A DNA stretch of 64,000 nucleotides from Taishania sp965247975 (GCA_965247975.1 OZ252050.1:2046001-2110000); one strand, 5' to 3'; positions 8,081 to 18,341 are shown, counted from the first letter of the stretch. Numbers and translations: made by a program. The notes: generated by a model not told the origin, from the letters alone.

Positions 8081-9880
8081 TTAATTTCCTTTCTCCATTT
8101 TTTCTTTCAATTCAGCCAAAGCATCTAAATCTCCTAAAGTCGATTTTTCATTGCTTTGATTGTTTGCTGCTACCGCATTGTCAGAAGCCGATCCAGTTCC
8201 AGCGGCTTTTTTGCCACGTCCTCCAGCTGCTGCACTTGGTTTCTCATCAACACCTTCCTCGAAAGTACGTGTGTGAGATACAACAATTTTACGTGATTCT
8301 TTGTTGAATTCGATTACTTTGAAATCCAATGTCTCGTCCACTTTCGCGTTTGATCCATCTTCTTTTTTCAAGTGTTTCGCTGGACAAATTCCTTCAACAC
8401 CGTAAGGCAATGCTACGATTCCAGATTTGTCTTTGTTTTCAACGATTGTTCCTTGGTGTACTGATCCTTCTCCGAAGATTGTTTCAAATACTTCCCATGG
8501 ATTTTCTTCCAATTGTTTGTGTCCTAAAGAAATTCTTCTGTTCTCACGATCGATTTCCAATACAATCACTTCCATTTCGTCTCCTACTTTGCAGAATTCT
8601 GATGGGTGTTTGATTTTCTTTTGCCATGACAAGTCAGAAATGTGGATCAATCCATCAACTCCTTCTTCCAATTCAACGAATACACCAAAGTTTGTAAAGT
8701 TTCTAACTTTTGCATTGTGTTTAGAACTTACTGTGTATTTGTTTTCAATATCATTCCATGGATCTGGCATTAATTGTTTAATACCTAATGACATTTTACG
8801 CTCTTCACGGTCAATTGACAATACAACTGCTTCCACATCGTCACCAATTTTCATGAATTCTTGTGCACTACGTAAGTGTTGCGACCAAGACATTTCAGAA
8901 ACGTGAATCAATGCTTCAACACCTGGTTGAATTTCAACAAATGCACCATAGTCAGCCATAACAACAACTTTTCCAGTTACTTTGTCTCCAACAGCTAAGT
9001 CACCAGACAATGCATCCCATGGATGTGGTTGTAATTGTTTTAAACCTAAAGCAATTCGTTTTTTATCGTCGTCGAAATCTAAGATTACAACGTTTAATTT
9101 TTGATCTAATTCAACAATCTCTTCTGGGTGATTAACACGTCCCCAAGATAAATCAGTAATGTGAATTAAACCGTCAACACCACCTAAATCGATGAATACA
9201 CCATAAGATGTAACGTTTTTAACGGTTCCTTCCAATACTTGACCTTTCTCAAGACCAGAAATAATTTGTTTTTTCTGTTCTTCCAACTCAGCCTCGATAA
9301 GCGCTTTGTGAGATACAACAACGTTACGGAACTCTTGGTTAATTTTAACCACTTTGAATTCCATGTTTTTACCAACGTAAACATCGTAATCACGAATTGG
9401 TTTCACATCGATTTGAGAACCTGGTAAGAATGCTTCTAATCCAAATACATCAACGATCAAACCACCTTTCGTACGACATTTAACGTATCCTGTGATTACT
9501 TCACCAGTACGTAGAACGTCATTCACGCGAAGCCAAGCTTTGTGCATACGCGCAGTTTTGTGAGACACGATCAATTGTCCGTATTTGTCTTCTTGACATT
9601 CTACGAAAATATCTACTTTGTCTCCTAATTTTAAATCTGGATTGTAGCGAAATTCTGACGCTTGAACAACTCCTTCTGATTTAAAACCAATGTTGATAAT
9701 TACTTCTTTTTTAGTAATTGCAACAACTGTTCCTTCCAAAACTTCTTTCTCATTGATTGAGTTTAAAGTAGCTTCGTATTTGTCCGAAAGTTCTGAACGA
9801 GAGATTTTAGAATAACCATCTAAATCCAACGCTTCCCAATCGAAATCTGCAGTTCCCTGCGTTTGTGTGTTATTTGCCAT
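8081..9880 (-). CDS. rpsA: 30S ribosomal protein S1
   Basis: A 599-residue ribosomal protein S1 with six S1 RNA-binding domains at about residues 45-110, 130-195, 212-282, 297-367, 384-454 and 470-535. Domains 3-5 carry the clear signature YGVFIDLGGVDGLIH, YGAFVEIQPGVEALIH and FGVFVELEEGVDGLIH; the first two and the last are more divergent, as is normal for S1. In other bacteria S1 recruits mRNA to the small subunit. In Bacteroidota, which largely lack Shine-Dalgarno sequences, its role in initiation is thought to be important (family knowledge). The C-terminal 60 residues are low-complexity, rich in Gly, Ala and Lys. The gene has its own strong promoter (9973-10002) and terminator (8029-8058). 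Confidence 0.95.
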   Translation of the reverse strand: MANNTQTQGTADFDWEALDLDGYSKISRSELSDKYEATLNSINEKEVLEGTVVAITKKEVIINIGFKSEGVVQASEFRYNPDLKLGDKVDIFVECQEDKYGQLIVSHKTARMHKAWLRVNDVLRTGEVITGYVKCRTKGGLIVDVFGLEAFLPGSQIDVKPIRDYDVYVGKNMEFKVVKINQEFRNVVVSHKALIEAELEEQKKQIISGLEKGQVLEGTVKNVTSYGVFIDLGGVDGLIHITDLSWGRVNHPEEIVELDQKLNVVILDFDDDKKRIALGLKQLQPHPWDALSGDLAVGDKVTGKVVVMADYGAFVEIQPGVEALIHVSEMSWSQHLRSAQEFMKIGDDVEAVVLSIDREERKMSLGIKQLMPDPWNDIENKYTVSSKHNAKVRNFTNFGVFVELEEGVDGLIHISDLSWQKKIKHPSEFCKVGDEMEVIVLEIDRENRRISLGHKQLEENPWEVFETIFGEGSVHQGTIVENKDKSGIVALPYGVEGICPAKHLKKEDGSNAKVDETLDFKVIEFNKESRKIVVSHTRTFEEGVDEKPSAAAGGRGKKAAGTGSASDNAVAANNQSNEKSTLGDLDALAELKEKMEKGN

Positions 9881-9972
9881 GTGGCTTTTTAAAATTTGTA
9901 TTTCGAGACCCTCCCACTCGAAAGAAATAAATAGTAGTCGCAGAAGGGATGCGACTTAGATTTTCAAGGGTG

Positions 9973-10002
9973 CAAAGGTAGTGAGAAAAAATTAATTAAC
10001 AA
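9973..10002 (-). promoter_or_regulatory. Bacteroidota-type promoter of rpsA
   Basis: On the minus strand TTG (10002-10000) is followed after exactly 19 bases by TACCTTTG (9980-9973), a full match to the -33 TTG / -7 TAnnTTTG consensus of the primary sigma factor in this phylum. The predicted transcript has a leader of about 85-90 bases. Confidence 0.8.
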
Positions 10003-10063
10003 GGACTTAGCTGGATAATTTTAGATTCAAATTACCTTTAGTTTTTATTGAGAAATTCTTTTC

Positions 10064-10098
10064 AAAAAAAAATCCCTCAACCGTGCGGAAGAGGGATT
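10064..10098 (-). terminator. Rho-independent terminator after the TPR gene
   Basis: An 8-bp stem AATCCCTC/GAGGGATT (10071-10078 and 10091-10098) with a 12-base loop, followed on the minus strand by a run of nine T. It lies 21 bases past the stop at 10120. Confidence 0.85.
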
Positions 10099-10119
10099 AA
10101 TTCATTTAATATGATTGAT

Positions 10120-11349
10120 TTATTTTTTCGCTGCTTCGTAACGTTTTTTGAAATCAGCTGATTTTTCAGAATTACCTAAGTTATAATGCAATTGATATAA
10201 AATCAACAATACGTTAGCATCGTTTGGTTCTTTAGCAATGTATTTTTCTAAAGGAATTAAAGCTCTTTTGAAAATTTCATCACTTTGTTGAGAAACGGCT
10301 TTGTAATTTGGATCATCAATATCCATATTATTTGCTTTTTGTTTCAAATCGCTTCCCCAAGTTACTAAGTGAGCACCTAAGTTGTACTGAGCTTCTAAGT
10401 AATCTGGATCCAATTCCAATGCTCTGTTCAAAGCTACCTCAGCTTTTTCATTTTCTTTCAAATCTGTATAGATTGTCCCGATAATGTAGTGCAATTGTTT
10501 GTTGTCCGGATCTTTTGCAATCGCCTCATTAAGTGCGCCTTCTGCTCCTTTTGCATCGCCCATGGCAATGTTCAAACGAACAGATTCCATCAACAAATCT
10601 TTGTCGTTACCATATTTCGCGCGACCAGCCTCTAACATTTTGCGTGCTTTTTCGTAATCTTTGATTTTTGAATACGCACTTCCTGCCAAAGCATAGCTTG
10701 TAGCTCCTTTGTATCCAATTTTCGTCAATTCTTCGTAAGCCTCAGCTGCTTCTTTCAACATTTCTGCTTTATCTAAGCAAAATCCTGCGTTATACAAGCT
10801 AATGCTATCATTTACACCTTTAGCAGAAGCCAATTGATATTGTGTGTAAAATACTTGACCAGCTTCAGCGTATTTCCCAGCTTCGTATGCTGCGTTACCT
10901 AGTGGTGCAATTACGTTGATTTTTTCATTTACAGACTCCGTAATATCTGGACGAAATTTTGAACTTGCCGCATAGCTTTTTTTGTACGCTGCAATTGCTT
11001 GGTCAAATGAATCATCACCAAAATTTGCAAGAAATGCTTGATCTCCTGATTGCAAAGCTACTGCAGTTGCTGCTGAGTAAATTTCACCTTTGTAAAAAAG
11101 TGTTTTCGCGCTCTCCATTGTTTCTGGGTGCACTGCTGCTAAATCAATGAATTTTTTGGCAGAAAGAAGGCCTTTTTTCGCTCCTTCCATATCGCCTTTC
11201 ATCATGGCAGTTTGGTATTTGTTTTTATACTCAACGGCTGCACTTGTTTCATTTGTTTTTTGTCCAAAAGTAACAGTGGCAATTGCTAGCATACCAGTGA
11301 TAAGTGTTAGTTTTTGACCGCCAAAGGCAGCAACAAAGTTCATTTTCAT
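10120..11349 (-). CDS. Exported tetratricopeptide repeat protein
   Basis: A 409-residue protein with a signal peptide (cleavage likely after VTFGQ, about residue 30) and a run of tetratricopeptide (TPR) helices through the rest. Clear TPR units include ISLYNAGFCLDKAEMLKEAA, YALAGSAYSKIKDYEKARKM and the pair around LHYIIGTIYTDLKENEKAEV and LEAQYNLGAHLV (about residues 290-330). It should be a periplasmic scaffold for protein interactions. It lies 47 bases downstream of gyrA on the same strand and may be co-transcribed with it. No enzymatic motif is visible and the partner is unknown. Confidence 0.8.
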   Translation of the reverse strand: MKMNFVAAFGGQKLTLITGMLAIATVTFGQKTNETSAAVEYKNKYQTAMMKGDMEGAKKGLLSAKKFIDLAAVHPETMESAKTLFYKGEIYSAATAVALQSGDQAFLANFGDDSFDQAIAAYKKSYAASSKFRPDITESVNEKINVIAPLGNAAYEAGKYAEAGQVFYTQYQLASAKGVNDSISLYNAGFCLDKAEMLKEAAEAYEELTKIGYKGATSYALAGSAYSKIKDYEKARKMLEAGRAKYGNDKDLLMESVRLNIAMGDAKGAEGALNEAIAKDPDNKQLHYIIGTIYTDLKENEKAEVALNRALELDPDYLEAQYNLGAHLVTWGSDLKQKANNMDIDDPNYKAVSQQSDEIFKRALIPLEKYIAKEPNDANVLLILYQLHYNLGNSEKSADFKKRYEAAKK

Positions 11350-11396
11350 TTTTGCTATTTTAAAGTTCTACTTAATTAAAGATGCATATGTTTGGA

Positions 11397-13979
11397 TTAT
11401 TCCACATCTCCTTCTTCAACATCCGTGCCATTATTTTCTGAATCTTCATTCAAATCATTCTCCCCAGCTTCAGTTGAATTTGTTGTTTCGTCCATGTCAA
11501 CATCTTCCTCGTCTTCATCTTCGCTTCGAGGAACACGAGCTACAGCTGCAATTTCAGCATTTCCTTTTAAATTAATCAGTCTTACTCCTTGAGCTGCACG
11601 ACCCATTGTGCGAATGGTATCCACATGCATCCGAATGGTAACTCCAGATTTAGTGATAATCATCAAATCTTGTTCATCCGTTACGTTTTTAATGGTCAAC
11701 AATGCACCAGTTTTGTCCGTAATGTTCATCGTTTTCACCCCTTTACCACCTCTGTTTGTGATTCGGTAAATAGGCTCATGATCTTCTGGATCGTTCAAAT
11801 AAGTACGTTTTCCATAACCTTTTTCAGAAACTACCAACACAGTTGAATAAACGTCATCAACGCAAACCATCCCAACAACTTGTTCTTTCTCGCTTGTCAA
11901 ATTCACACCTCTTACACCAGAAGCGTTACGACCCATTGGACGAACTTTTGTTTCATTGAATCGAATAGCTCTACCGTTGGTTGTTGCCATCACGATTTCA
12001 CTTGTTCCAGTAGTTAATTTTGCTTCTAACAATTCATCGCCTTCGCGCACTGTAATTGCGTTAATACCATTTGTTCTAGGACGAGAATATGCTTCCAAAG
12101 ATGTTTTCTTGATGATTCCACCTTTTGTACACATAATGATAAAGTTGTTTTCGACGTATTCTTTATCTGTTAAATCTTGTACTTTAACATACGCTTTAAT
12201 CTTATCGTCTTGTTCTATATTAATAAGGTTCTGAACTGCTCTTCCTTTTGCTGTTTTATTTCCTTCTGGAATTTCAAACACACGCATCCAGAAACATTTT
12301 CCTTTTTCGGTGAAAATCAATAAGTAATTGTGGTTCGTTGCAACAAATAATTCCTCTAAGAAATCTTTGTCACGTGTAGTTGAACCTTTCGAGCCCATTC
12401 CACCACGATTTTGAACCTTGAATTCAGCCAAGCTTGTACGTTTAATATATCCAGCGTGAGAAATAGTAATAACCACTTCTTCATCTGGGATTAAATCTTC
12501 GATGCGCATTTCGCTCGCAGAATATTCAATTCTAGATCGCCGCTCATCTCCGTATTTTTCTTTTACATAAGCCAATTCATCTTTGATGATTTGCATTCTG
12601 CGTGATTCGTTTGCTAAAATATCTTTCAAATCAGCAATCAATGCCATCAATTCTTGGTATTCAGCACGTAATTTATCTTGCTCTAATCCTGTTAATTGTC
12701 TCAAACGCATTTCAACAATCGCACGAGATTGAATGTCAGATAAGCTAAAGCGCGACATCAAGCTTTCTCTCGCTTCGTCTGGGCTCTTAGATGCACGAAT
12801 GATTTTAATTACTTCATCAATATTATCGGAAGCAATGATTAAACCTTCTAATATATGTGCACGATCTTCTGCTTTCTTTAATTCGAATTTTGTTCTTCGA
12901 ATAACAACTTCATGTCTAAATTCCACGAAGTAGTGGAGCATTTGTTTTAAATTCAATTGACGCGGACGTCCATCAACCAAACAAATATTGTTTACAGAAA
13001 AAGATGTTTGAAGTGCCGTGAATTTAAATAGCTTATTCAAAACGACATTTGGAATCGCCTCACGTTTTAATTCATAAACGATGCGCATTCCATTTCTGTC
13101 AGATTCGTCACGAATATCAGAAATACCTTCGATTTTCTTGTCGTTTACCAAATCAGCCGTTTTCTTAATCATTTCGGCTTTATTTACTTGGTATGGAATT
13201 TCAGTCACAATGATTTGCTCACGTCCTCCAGCATCTTCAATTTCTGCTTTTGCACGCATGACAATTCTACCTCTTCCTGTCAATAATGCTTCACGAACAC
13301 CATCGTAACCGTAAATGATTCCTCCTGTTGGGAAATCTGGTGCTTTGATGTACGTTAATAATTCTTCGTCTTCGATGTCGTTATTATCTATATACGCAAT
13401 AAGTCCGTCGACTACTTCTGATAAATTGTGAGGTGCCATGTTTGTGGCCATACCAACCGCAATTCCAGAAGCTCCATTTACCAATAGATTTGGGATTTTT
13501 GTAGGTAGAACGGTAGGTTCTGTTAAACTCTCATCAAAATTTGGAGCAAAGTCAACTGTGTCTTTGTCCAAATCATTAAGCATCTCCTCAGCGATTTTAC
13601 GTAATCTAGCTTCAGTATAACGCATTGCCGCAGGACTGTCACCATCTACCGAACCAAAGTTACCTTGTCCGTCCACCAATGGATATCGCAATGACCAAGG
13701 TTGCGCCATACGCACCATTGTGTCATAAACTGATGAATCACCATGTGGGTGATACTTTCCTAAAACTTCACCAACAATTCTTGCCGATTTCTTATGAGGT
13801 TTGTTTGACGCAACACCTAAATCTTGCATTCCGTACAATACTCTTCGATGCACTGGTTTCATACCGTCTCGCACGTCAGGCAATGCTCTCGAAACGATTA
13901 CCGACATCGAATAATCGATGTAAGCGGATTTCATTTCATCCTCAATATTAATCTGAATTATTCTTTCTCCTTCTGCCAT
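11397..13979 (-). CDS. gyrA: DNA gyrase subunit A
   Basis: An 860-residue type II topoisomerase subunit that cuts and rejoins DNA during negative supercoiling, working with GyrB. The catalytic tyrosine is Y121 in AAMRYTEARL. The quinolone-resistance region reads HPHGDSSVYDTMVRMAQ, with Ser82 and Asp86 at the positions equal to E. coli Ser83 and Asp87, the susceptible state. The C-terminal beta-pinwheel region (about residues 500-820) has six blade-like repeats and a GyrA-box-like QNRGGMGSKG. The last 40 residues are strongly acidic, as often seen in this phylum. Length and motifs indicate GyrA rather than ParC. Confidence 0.95.
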   Translation of the reverse strand: MAEGERIIQINIEDEMKSAYIDYSMSVIVSRALPDVRDGMKPVHRRVLYGMQDLGVASNKPHKKSARIVGEVLGKYHPHGDSSVYDTMVRMAQPWSLRYPLVDGQGNFGSVDGDSPAAMRYTEARLRKIAEEMLNDLDKDTVDFAPNFDESLTEPTVLPTKIPNLLVNGASGIAVGMATNMAPHNLSEVVDGLIAYIDNNDIEDEELLTYIKAPDFPTGGIIYGYDGVREALLTGRGRIVMRAKAEIEDAGGREQIIVTEIPYQVNKAEMIKKTADLVNDKKIEGISDIRDESDRNGMRIVYELKREAIPNVVLNKLFKFTALQTSFSVNNICLVDGRPRQLNLKQMLHYFVEFRHEVVIRRTKFELKKAEDRAHILEGLIIASDNIDEVIKIIRASKSPDEARESLMSRFSLSDIQSRAIVEMRLRQLTGLEQDKLRAEYQELMALIADLKDILANESRRMQIIKDELAYVKEKYGDERRSRIEYSASEMRIEDLIPDEEVVITISHAGYIKRTSLAEFKVQNRGGMGSKGSTTRDKDFLEELFVATNHNYLLIFTEKGKCFWMRVFEIPEGNKTAKGRAVQNLINIEQDDKIKAYVKVQDLTDKEYVENNFIIMCTKGGIIKKTSLEAYSRPRTNGINAITVREGDELLEAKLTTGTSEIVMATTNGRAIRFNETKVRPMGRNASGVRGVNLTSEKEQVVGMVCVDDVYSTVLVVSEKGYGKRTYLNDPEDHEPIYRITNRGGKGVKTMNITDKTGALLTIKNVTDEQDLMIITKSGVTIRMHVDTIRTMGRAAQGVRLINLKGNAEIAAVARVPRSEDEDEEDVDMDETTNSTEAGENDLNEDSENNGTDVEEGDVE

Positions 13980-14143
13980 GTTGTCACTTATGTTTTGTTT
14001 AGCACACTATTTGTGTGTTGTTATTGCAAGCGTCGAAATTAGTCATTTTCCAGTTAAGAGGCGGGGTTAAAAAAATCCGATTTACTAACAAAAATCTGTG
14101 GAAAATGCGTTATTCGGGGCACTTATTAACAATTTAATTATTG

Positions 14144-14151
14144 TATTTTTG
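14144..14151 (+). promoter_or_regulatory. Candidate -7 box for clpC
   Basis: TATTTTTG matches TAnnTTTG exactly, 50 bases before the clpC start. The -33 region carries TTAT instead of TTG, so the match is partial. Confidence 0.45.
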
Positions 14152-14201
14152 TAACTAAGGATAATTATGCATTTTTATCCACTATATTATAGTAAAGAAA
14201 G

Positions 14202-16724
14202 ATGGAAGCAAAATTTTCACCGCGCGTAAAAGATGTTTTAAGTTTTAGCCGAGAAGAGGCTTTGAGACTTGGTAACGATTTTATTGGCGTAGAACATTTG
14301 TTGTTGGGGATAATTAGAGAAGGGGATGGGACGGCGATCAAAATTTTGAATGAGTTTCACTTGGATTTAAGTTTGATTCGGAAAGAAATTGAAGCAACAT
14401 TAACAAGACCAACAAGCGTTATACGTCAAGATGTTGGAAATATCCCTCTTGTCAAACAGGCTGAAAAAATGCTTAAGATGACGTATCTTGAAGCGAAATT
14501 GTACAAAAGTGAAATGATCGGGACGGAACATTTGCTTTTGTCCATATTAAAGGATGAAAATAGCGTTGCATGCCGTATCTTAAATAAATACGGTGTGATT
14601 TATGAAAATGTAAAAGACGAATTAGAAGATATGATAGAAGAAAACAGCACGCCACGAGCAGAGTTTCCAGGGAGCGGTGAAGAAGAATCGGGCGATTCGT
14701 TCGCGAGCCAAAGAAAACCAACCGATCCAAAGTCAAAAACTCCTGTATTGGATAATTTTGGGAGAGATTTAACCAAAATGGCTGAAGTTGGGAAATTGGA
14801 TCCGATTGTTGGACGTGAAAAAGAAATTGAACGCGTAAGTCAAATTTTATCGCGTAGAAAGAAAAACAATCCAATTCTCATTGGTGAACCAGGTGTGGGT
14901 AAATCTGCGATTGCTGAAGGATTGGCCTTGAGAATTGTTCAGCGAAAAGTTTCTCGTGTATTATTTAATAAACGTGTCATTTCGTTAGACTTGGCTTCAT
15001 TAGTTGCGGGTACAAAATACCGTGGGCAATTTGAAGAGCGTATGAAAGCGGTGATGCAGGAAATTGAAAAGAACGAAGACATTATTCTTTTTATTGACGA
15101 AATTCATACTATTATTGGTGCTGGAGGAGCTTCTGGTTCTTTGGATGCATCAAACATGTTTAAACCTGCGTTGGCAAGAGGTGAAATGCAAGCGATTGGT
15201 GCCACAACCCTCGACGAATACCGTCAATACATCGAAAAAGATGGTGCTTTGGCAAGACGTTTCCAAAAAGTGATTGTTGAACCTACAACAATTCCTGAAA
15301 CGGTTCAAATATTAAATAACATCAAAGAGCGTTATGAAGAGCATCATTCAGTGACTTACACCATGGAAGCTTTGGAAGCGTGTGTTAAATTAACCGAAAG
15401 ATACATTACGGACCGACATTTGCCAGACAAAGCAATAGATGCTATGGATGAAGTTGGATCACGTGTGCATTTGACGAATATTAATGTGCCTCAGTCTATT
15501 CTCGACATCGAAAAGAAATTGGAAGATTTAAAAGATGAAAAGAATGAGGTGATTAAGACGCAACAATATGAGAAAGCAGCTGAATTGCGCGATAATGAAC
15601 GTAAACTACAAGATCAGTTGGATGCCGAGAAAAAGAAATGGGAAGAAGAGTCAAAACAAAATAGAGTTACTGTAACGGAAGAACATGTTGCTGAAGTAGT
15701 TTCCATGATGTGTGGCATTCCGGTTACACGGGTTTCTCAATCCGAAACTGGTAAATTGGTTCACATGGCTGATGCTATGAAAGGAATGGTGATTGGTCAA
15801 GATGAAGCGGTTTCTAAAGTTGTGAAAGCAATTCAGCGAAATCGAGCTGGATTGAAGGATCCAAATAAGCCAATCGGTTCGTTTTTCTTCTTAGGACCAA
15901 CAGGTGTTGGAAAAACGCAGTTAGCAAAAGTTCTAGCGAAATATTTGTTCGATACAGAAGATGCTTTGATTCGCGTGGACATGTCTGAATACATGGAGAA
16001 ATTCTCAATTTCTAGATTGGTTGGAGCGCCTCCAGGATACGTTGGATACGAAGAAGGTGGTCAATTAACGGAAAAAGTGCGTCGTAAACCGTATGCGATT
16101 ATTTTGCTAGATGAAATTGAAAAAGCACATCCGGATGTCTTTAATTTATTGCTTCAAGCATTAGATGATGGTCACATGACAGATGGTTTGGGTCGAAAAA
16201 TTGACTTCAAAAACACGATTTTGATCATGACTTCAAATCTTGGGGCACGTCAATTGCAAGATTTTGGTTCAGGTGTTGGATTTGGAACAAAAGCAAAAGA
16301 AGAATCGCGTGATGAAAATGCTAAAAATGTGATTCAAAATGCATTGCGTAAGGCGTTTTCTCCTGAGTTCTTGAACCGAATTGACGACATGATTATGTTT
16401 AATTCTCTGTCGCGAGCAGACATTCATAAAATCATTGATTTGGAATTGAAGAAATTGTACGGAAGAATAAATGAGCTTGGTTATAACATTGAAATGACCG
16501 ACAAAGCGAAAGATTTTATCGTTGACAAAGGATATGATGAGAAATTCGGAGCGCGACCATTGAAAAGAGCCATTCAGAAATACATTGAAGATCCGCTCGC
16601 GGAAGAAATCATCAAAGCAAGTTTATCTGAAGGTGATACGATCAAAGTTGACTTAGCTGAAGCAGCAACAGAGTTGACAATCATTATTGAGAAAGGAAAA
16701 GCCACTAAGGCGAAAACGAAATAA
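14202..16724 (+). CDS. clpC: ATP-dependent Clp protease ATP-binding subunit ClpC
   Basis: An 840-residue HSP100 unfoldase that feeds substrates to the ClpP protease. The N-terminal double Clp-N repeat spans about residues 5-145 (EHLLLGIIRE and EHLLLSILKD are the paired cores). The first AAA+ domain has Walker A GEPGVGKS at 228-235 and Walker B ILFIDEIHT. A central coiled-coil segment with a UVR-like QQYEKAAELRDNERKLQ marks it as ClpC rather than ClpA or ClpB. The second AAA+ domain has Walker A GPTGVGKT at 565-572 and Walker B ILLDEIEKAH. The gene is divergent from gyrA and ends in a good terminator. No mcsA/mcsB or ctsR gene is near. Confidence 0.93.
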   Translation: MEAKFSPRVKDVLSFSREEALRLGNDFIGVEHLLLGIIREGDGTAIKILNEFHLDLSLIRKEIEATLTRPTSVIRQDVGNIPLVKQAEKMLKMTYLEAKLYKSEMIGTEHLLLSILKDENSVACRILNKYGVIYENVKDELEDMIEENSTPRAEFPGSGEEESGDSFASQRKPTDPKSKTPVLDNFGRDLTKMAEVGKLDPIVGREKEIERVSQILSRRKKNNPILIGEPGVGKSAIAEGLALRIVQRKVSRVLFNKRVISLDLASLVAGTKYRGQFEERMKAVMQEIEKNEDIILFIDEIHTIIGAGGASGSLDASNMFKPALARGEMQAIGATTLDEYRQYIEKDGALARRFQKVIVEPTTIPETVQILNNIKERYEEHHSVTYTMEALEACVKLTERYITDRHLPDKAIDAMDEVGSRVHLTNINVPQSILDIEKKLEDLKDEKNEVIKTQQYEKAAELRDNERKLQDQLDAEKKKWEEESKQNRVTVTEEHVAEVVSMMCGIPVTRVSQSETGKLVHMADAMKGMVIGQDEAVSKVVKAIQRNRAGLKDPNKPIGSFFFLGPTGVGKTQLAKVLAKYLFDTEDALIRVDMSEYMEKFSISRLVGAPPGYVGYEEGGQLTEKVRRKPYAIILLDEIEKAHPDVFNLLLQALDDGHMTDGLGRKIDFKNTILIMTSNLGARQLQDFGSGVGFGTKAKEESRDENAKNVIQNALRKAFSPEFLNRIDDMIMFNSLSRADIHKIIDLELKKLYGRINELGYNIEMTDKAKDFIVDKGYDEKFGARPLKRAIQKYIEDPLAEEIIKASLSEGDTIKVDLAEAATELTIIIEKGKATKAKTK

Positions 16725-16730
16725 TAATCA

Positions 16731-16767
16731 AAAAGGGGAGAAGAGATTTTCCCCTTTTATTTTTTTA
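16731..16767 (+). terminator. Rho-independent terminator of clpC
   Basis: A perfect 9-bp stem AAAAGGGGA/TCCCCTTTT (16731-16739 and 16750-16758) with a 10-base loop, followed by a T-rich tract. It lies just past the clpC stop. Confidence 0.85.
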
Positions 16768-16772
16768 GCAAT

Positions 16773-17069
16773 ATGGAAAATCAAGGAAAAACAATTGCTA
16801 TTATTGCTCACATCACCCTGGTTGGTTGGATTGTTGCAATCATTATGAATTCGAATGAGAAAAGTGATTTTGCTAGTTTCTATATTAGGCAATTGCTTGG
16901 CTTATTTATCATTGGAATTATCGGTTCTTTTATTCCAATTCTGGGGTTGATTGTTGGAATTGCGGTTTTGGTCCTAGTTATTTATAGTCTTGTAGGAGCA
17001 ATAAACAATGAAAAGTCAATTACTCCTTTCATTGGTCATTTATTCCAGCAATGGTTTAGTGGGCTCTAA
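16773..17069 (+). CDS. Small membrane protein, DUF4870-like
   Basis: A 98-residue protein with two or three membrane segments (about residues 8-24, 41-58 and 60-76). The pattern HITLVGWIVAIIMN, then SFYIRQLLGLFIIGII, then a long hydrophobic hairpin and a short polar end, fits the small DUF4870-like or import-component-like membrane proteins common in Bacteroidota. Function is unknown. It starts five bases after the clpC terminator T tract and is probably transcribed separately. Confidence 0.65.
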   Translation: MENQGKTIAIIAHITLVGWIVAIIMNSNEKSDFASFYIRQLLGLFIIGIIGSFIPILGLIVGIAVLVLVIYSLVGAINNEKSITPFIGHLFQQWFSGL

Positions 17070-17126
17070 CCGCGAAGAAAGTAAAAGTGCCCAAATCATA
17101 ATATAATCGCTAATTTAGCGGTCAGT

Positions 17127-18341
17127 ATGAAATTTACAGAATTAGCACTCCAGCCAGAATTATTAGAAGCAATTGATCACATGGGGTTTGTCGAAGCTAC
17201 TCCGATTCAAACCTTAGCAATTCCAGCTATATTAGCTCAAAAAGACTTAATTGCATGTGCTCAAACGGGTACTGGAAAAACAGCCGCTTTTATTTTGCCA
17301 ATTTTAAATAAGTTGGTTGGTAAAATGGATAATTCAATCGATACACTTATTATTGTACCAACACGCGAATTGGCAATTCAAATAGAACAAGAAATTCAAG
17401 GGTTGTCTTATTTTGTCTCGGTTGGGTCAATCGCTATTTACGGCGGAGGAAGCGGGAAGGATTGGGACGAACAAAAAAATGCATTGCAAGGTGGAACTGA
17501 TATTATTGTTGCAACTCCAGGTAAGTTAATTTCACATATTTCGCAAGGATATGTCGACTTTTCCAAACTGAAACATTTGGTACTTGACGAAGCCGATAAA
17601 ATGCTGGATATGGGGTTTTTGGATGATTTGATGCAAATCTTTTCCAAACTTCCAAAGCAAAGACAAAATCTAATGTTCAGCGCCACAATGCCTCCAAAGA
17701 TTAGACAATTAGCAAAAACGTTATTAGTCAATCCAGAAGAAGTGACATTGTCCATCTCAAAACCTGCGGAAGGTGTGAAGCAAGGGATTTATCTATCTTT
17801 TGATGAACAAAAAGGACCTTTATTAAATCACATCATTTCCGAGCGCCCAGATTATTCGAGCATTATCATATTCACTTCGTCCAAAAAACGAGTGAGTGAA
17901 ATTGTTCAATTACTCCGAAAAAGTGGTTTCAAATCGCAGGGAGTTTCTTCGAATTTAACGCAAGAAGAACGAGAAGAGGCGCTTCGCGGTTTTAGATCGA
18001 AGCGCATTCGAATCATTGTTGCAACAGATGTCATGAGTCGGGGAATTGATGTGAAAGAAATCAATCTTGTCATTAATTTCGATACTCCGTATGATGCCGA
18101 AGATTATGTGCATCGTGTTGGACGAACAGCTCGTGCAAATACTAAAGGCGAGGCGATTACCTTGGTCAATGAAAAAGACATGCGTAAAATGGCTCAAATC
18201 GAGCGATTGATTGAAGCGGAAGTCCAACGTTTGGAAATGCCTGAAACCATTGGAGTTGGTCCAGAATGGAAAATATCATCTGGTCCAAAAAAGAATTTCA
18301 AAAAGAAACCATTTAAAAAGAAGTTTAAGAAGGCGGAGTAA
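17127..18341 (+). CDS. DEAD-box ATP-dependent RNA helicase (RhlE-like)
   Basis: A 404-residue DEAD-box helicase that remodels RNA using ATP. Motifs in order: Q motif around FVEATPIQTLAIP (about residue 23-35), Walker A AQTGTGKT (about 47-54), PTRELAIQ, motif II DEAD in VLDEADKML, motif III SAT, and the C-terminal domain motifs including VATDVMSRGIDV and HRVGRTAR. The last 25 residues are a very basic tail (KKNFKKKPFKKKFKKAE) that should help bind RNA. This is the size and layout of RhlE/CshA-type enzymes acting in ribosome assembly or mRNA decay; I cannot say which. Confidence 0.9.
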   Translation: MKFTELALQPELLEAIDHMGFVEATPIQTLAIPAILAQKDLIACAQTGTGKTAAFILPILNKLVGKMDNSIDTLIIVPTRELAIQIEQEIQGLSYFVSVGSIAIYGGGSGKDWDEQKNALQGGTDIIVATPGKLISHISQGYVDFSKLKHLVLDEADKMLDMGFLDDLMQIFSKLPKQRQNLMFSATMPPKIRQLAKTLLVNPEEVTLSISKPAEGVKQGIYLSFDEQKGPLLNHIISERPDYSSIIIFTSSKKRVSEIVQLLRKSGFKSQGVSSNLTQEEREEALRGFRSKRIRIIVATDVMSRGIDVKEINLVINFDTPYDAEDYVHRVGRTARANTKGEAITLVNEKDMRKMAQIERLIEAEVQRLEMPETIGVGPEWKISSGPKKNFKKKPFKKKFKKAE

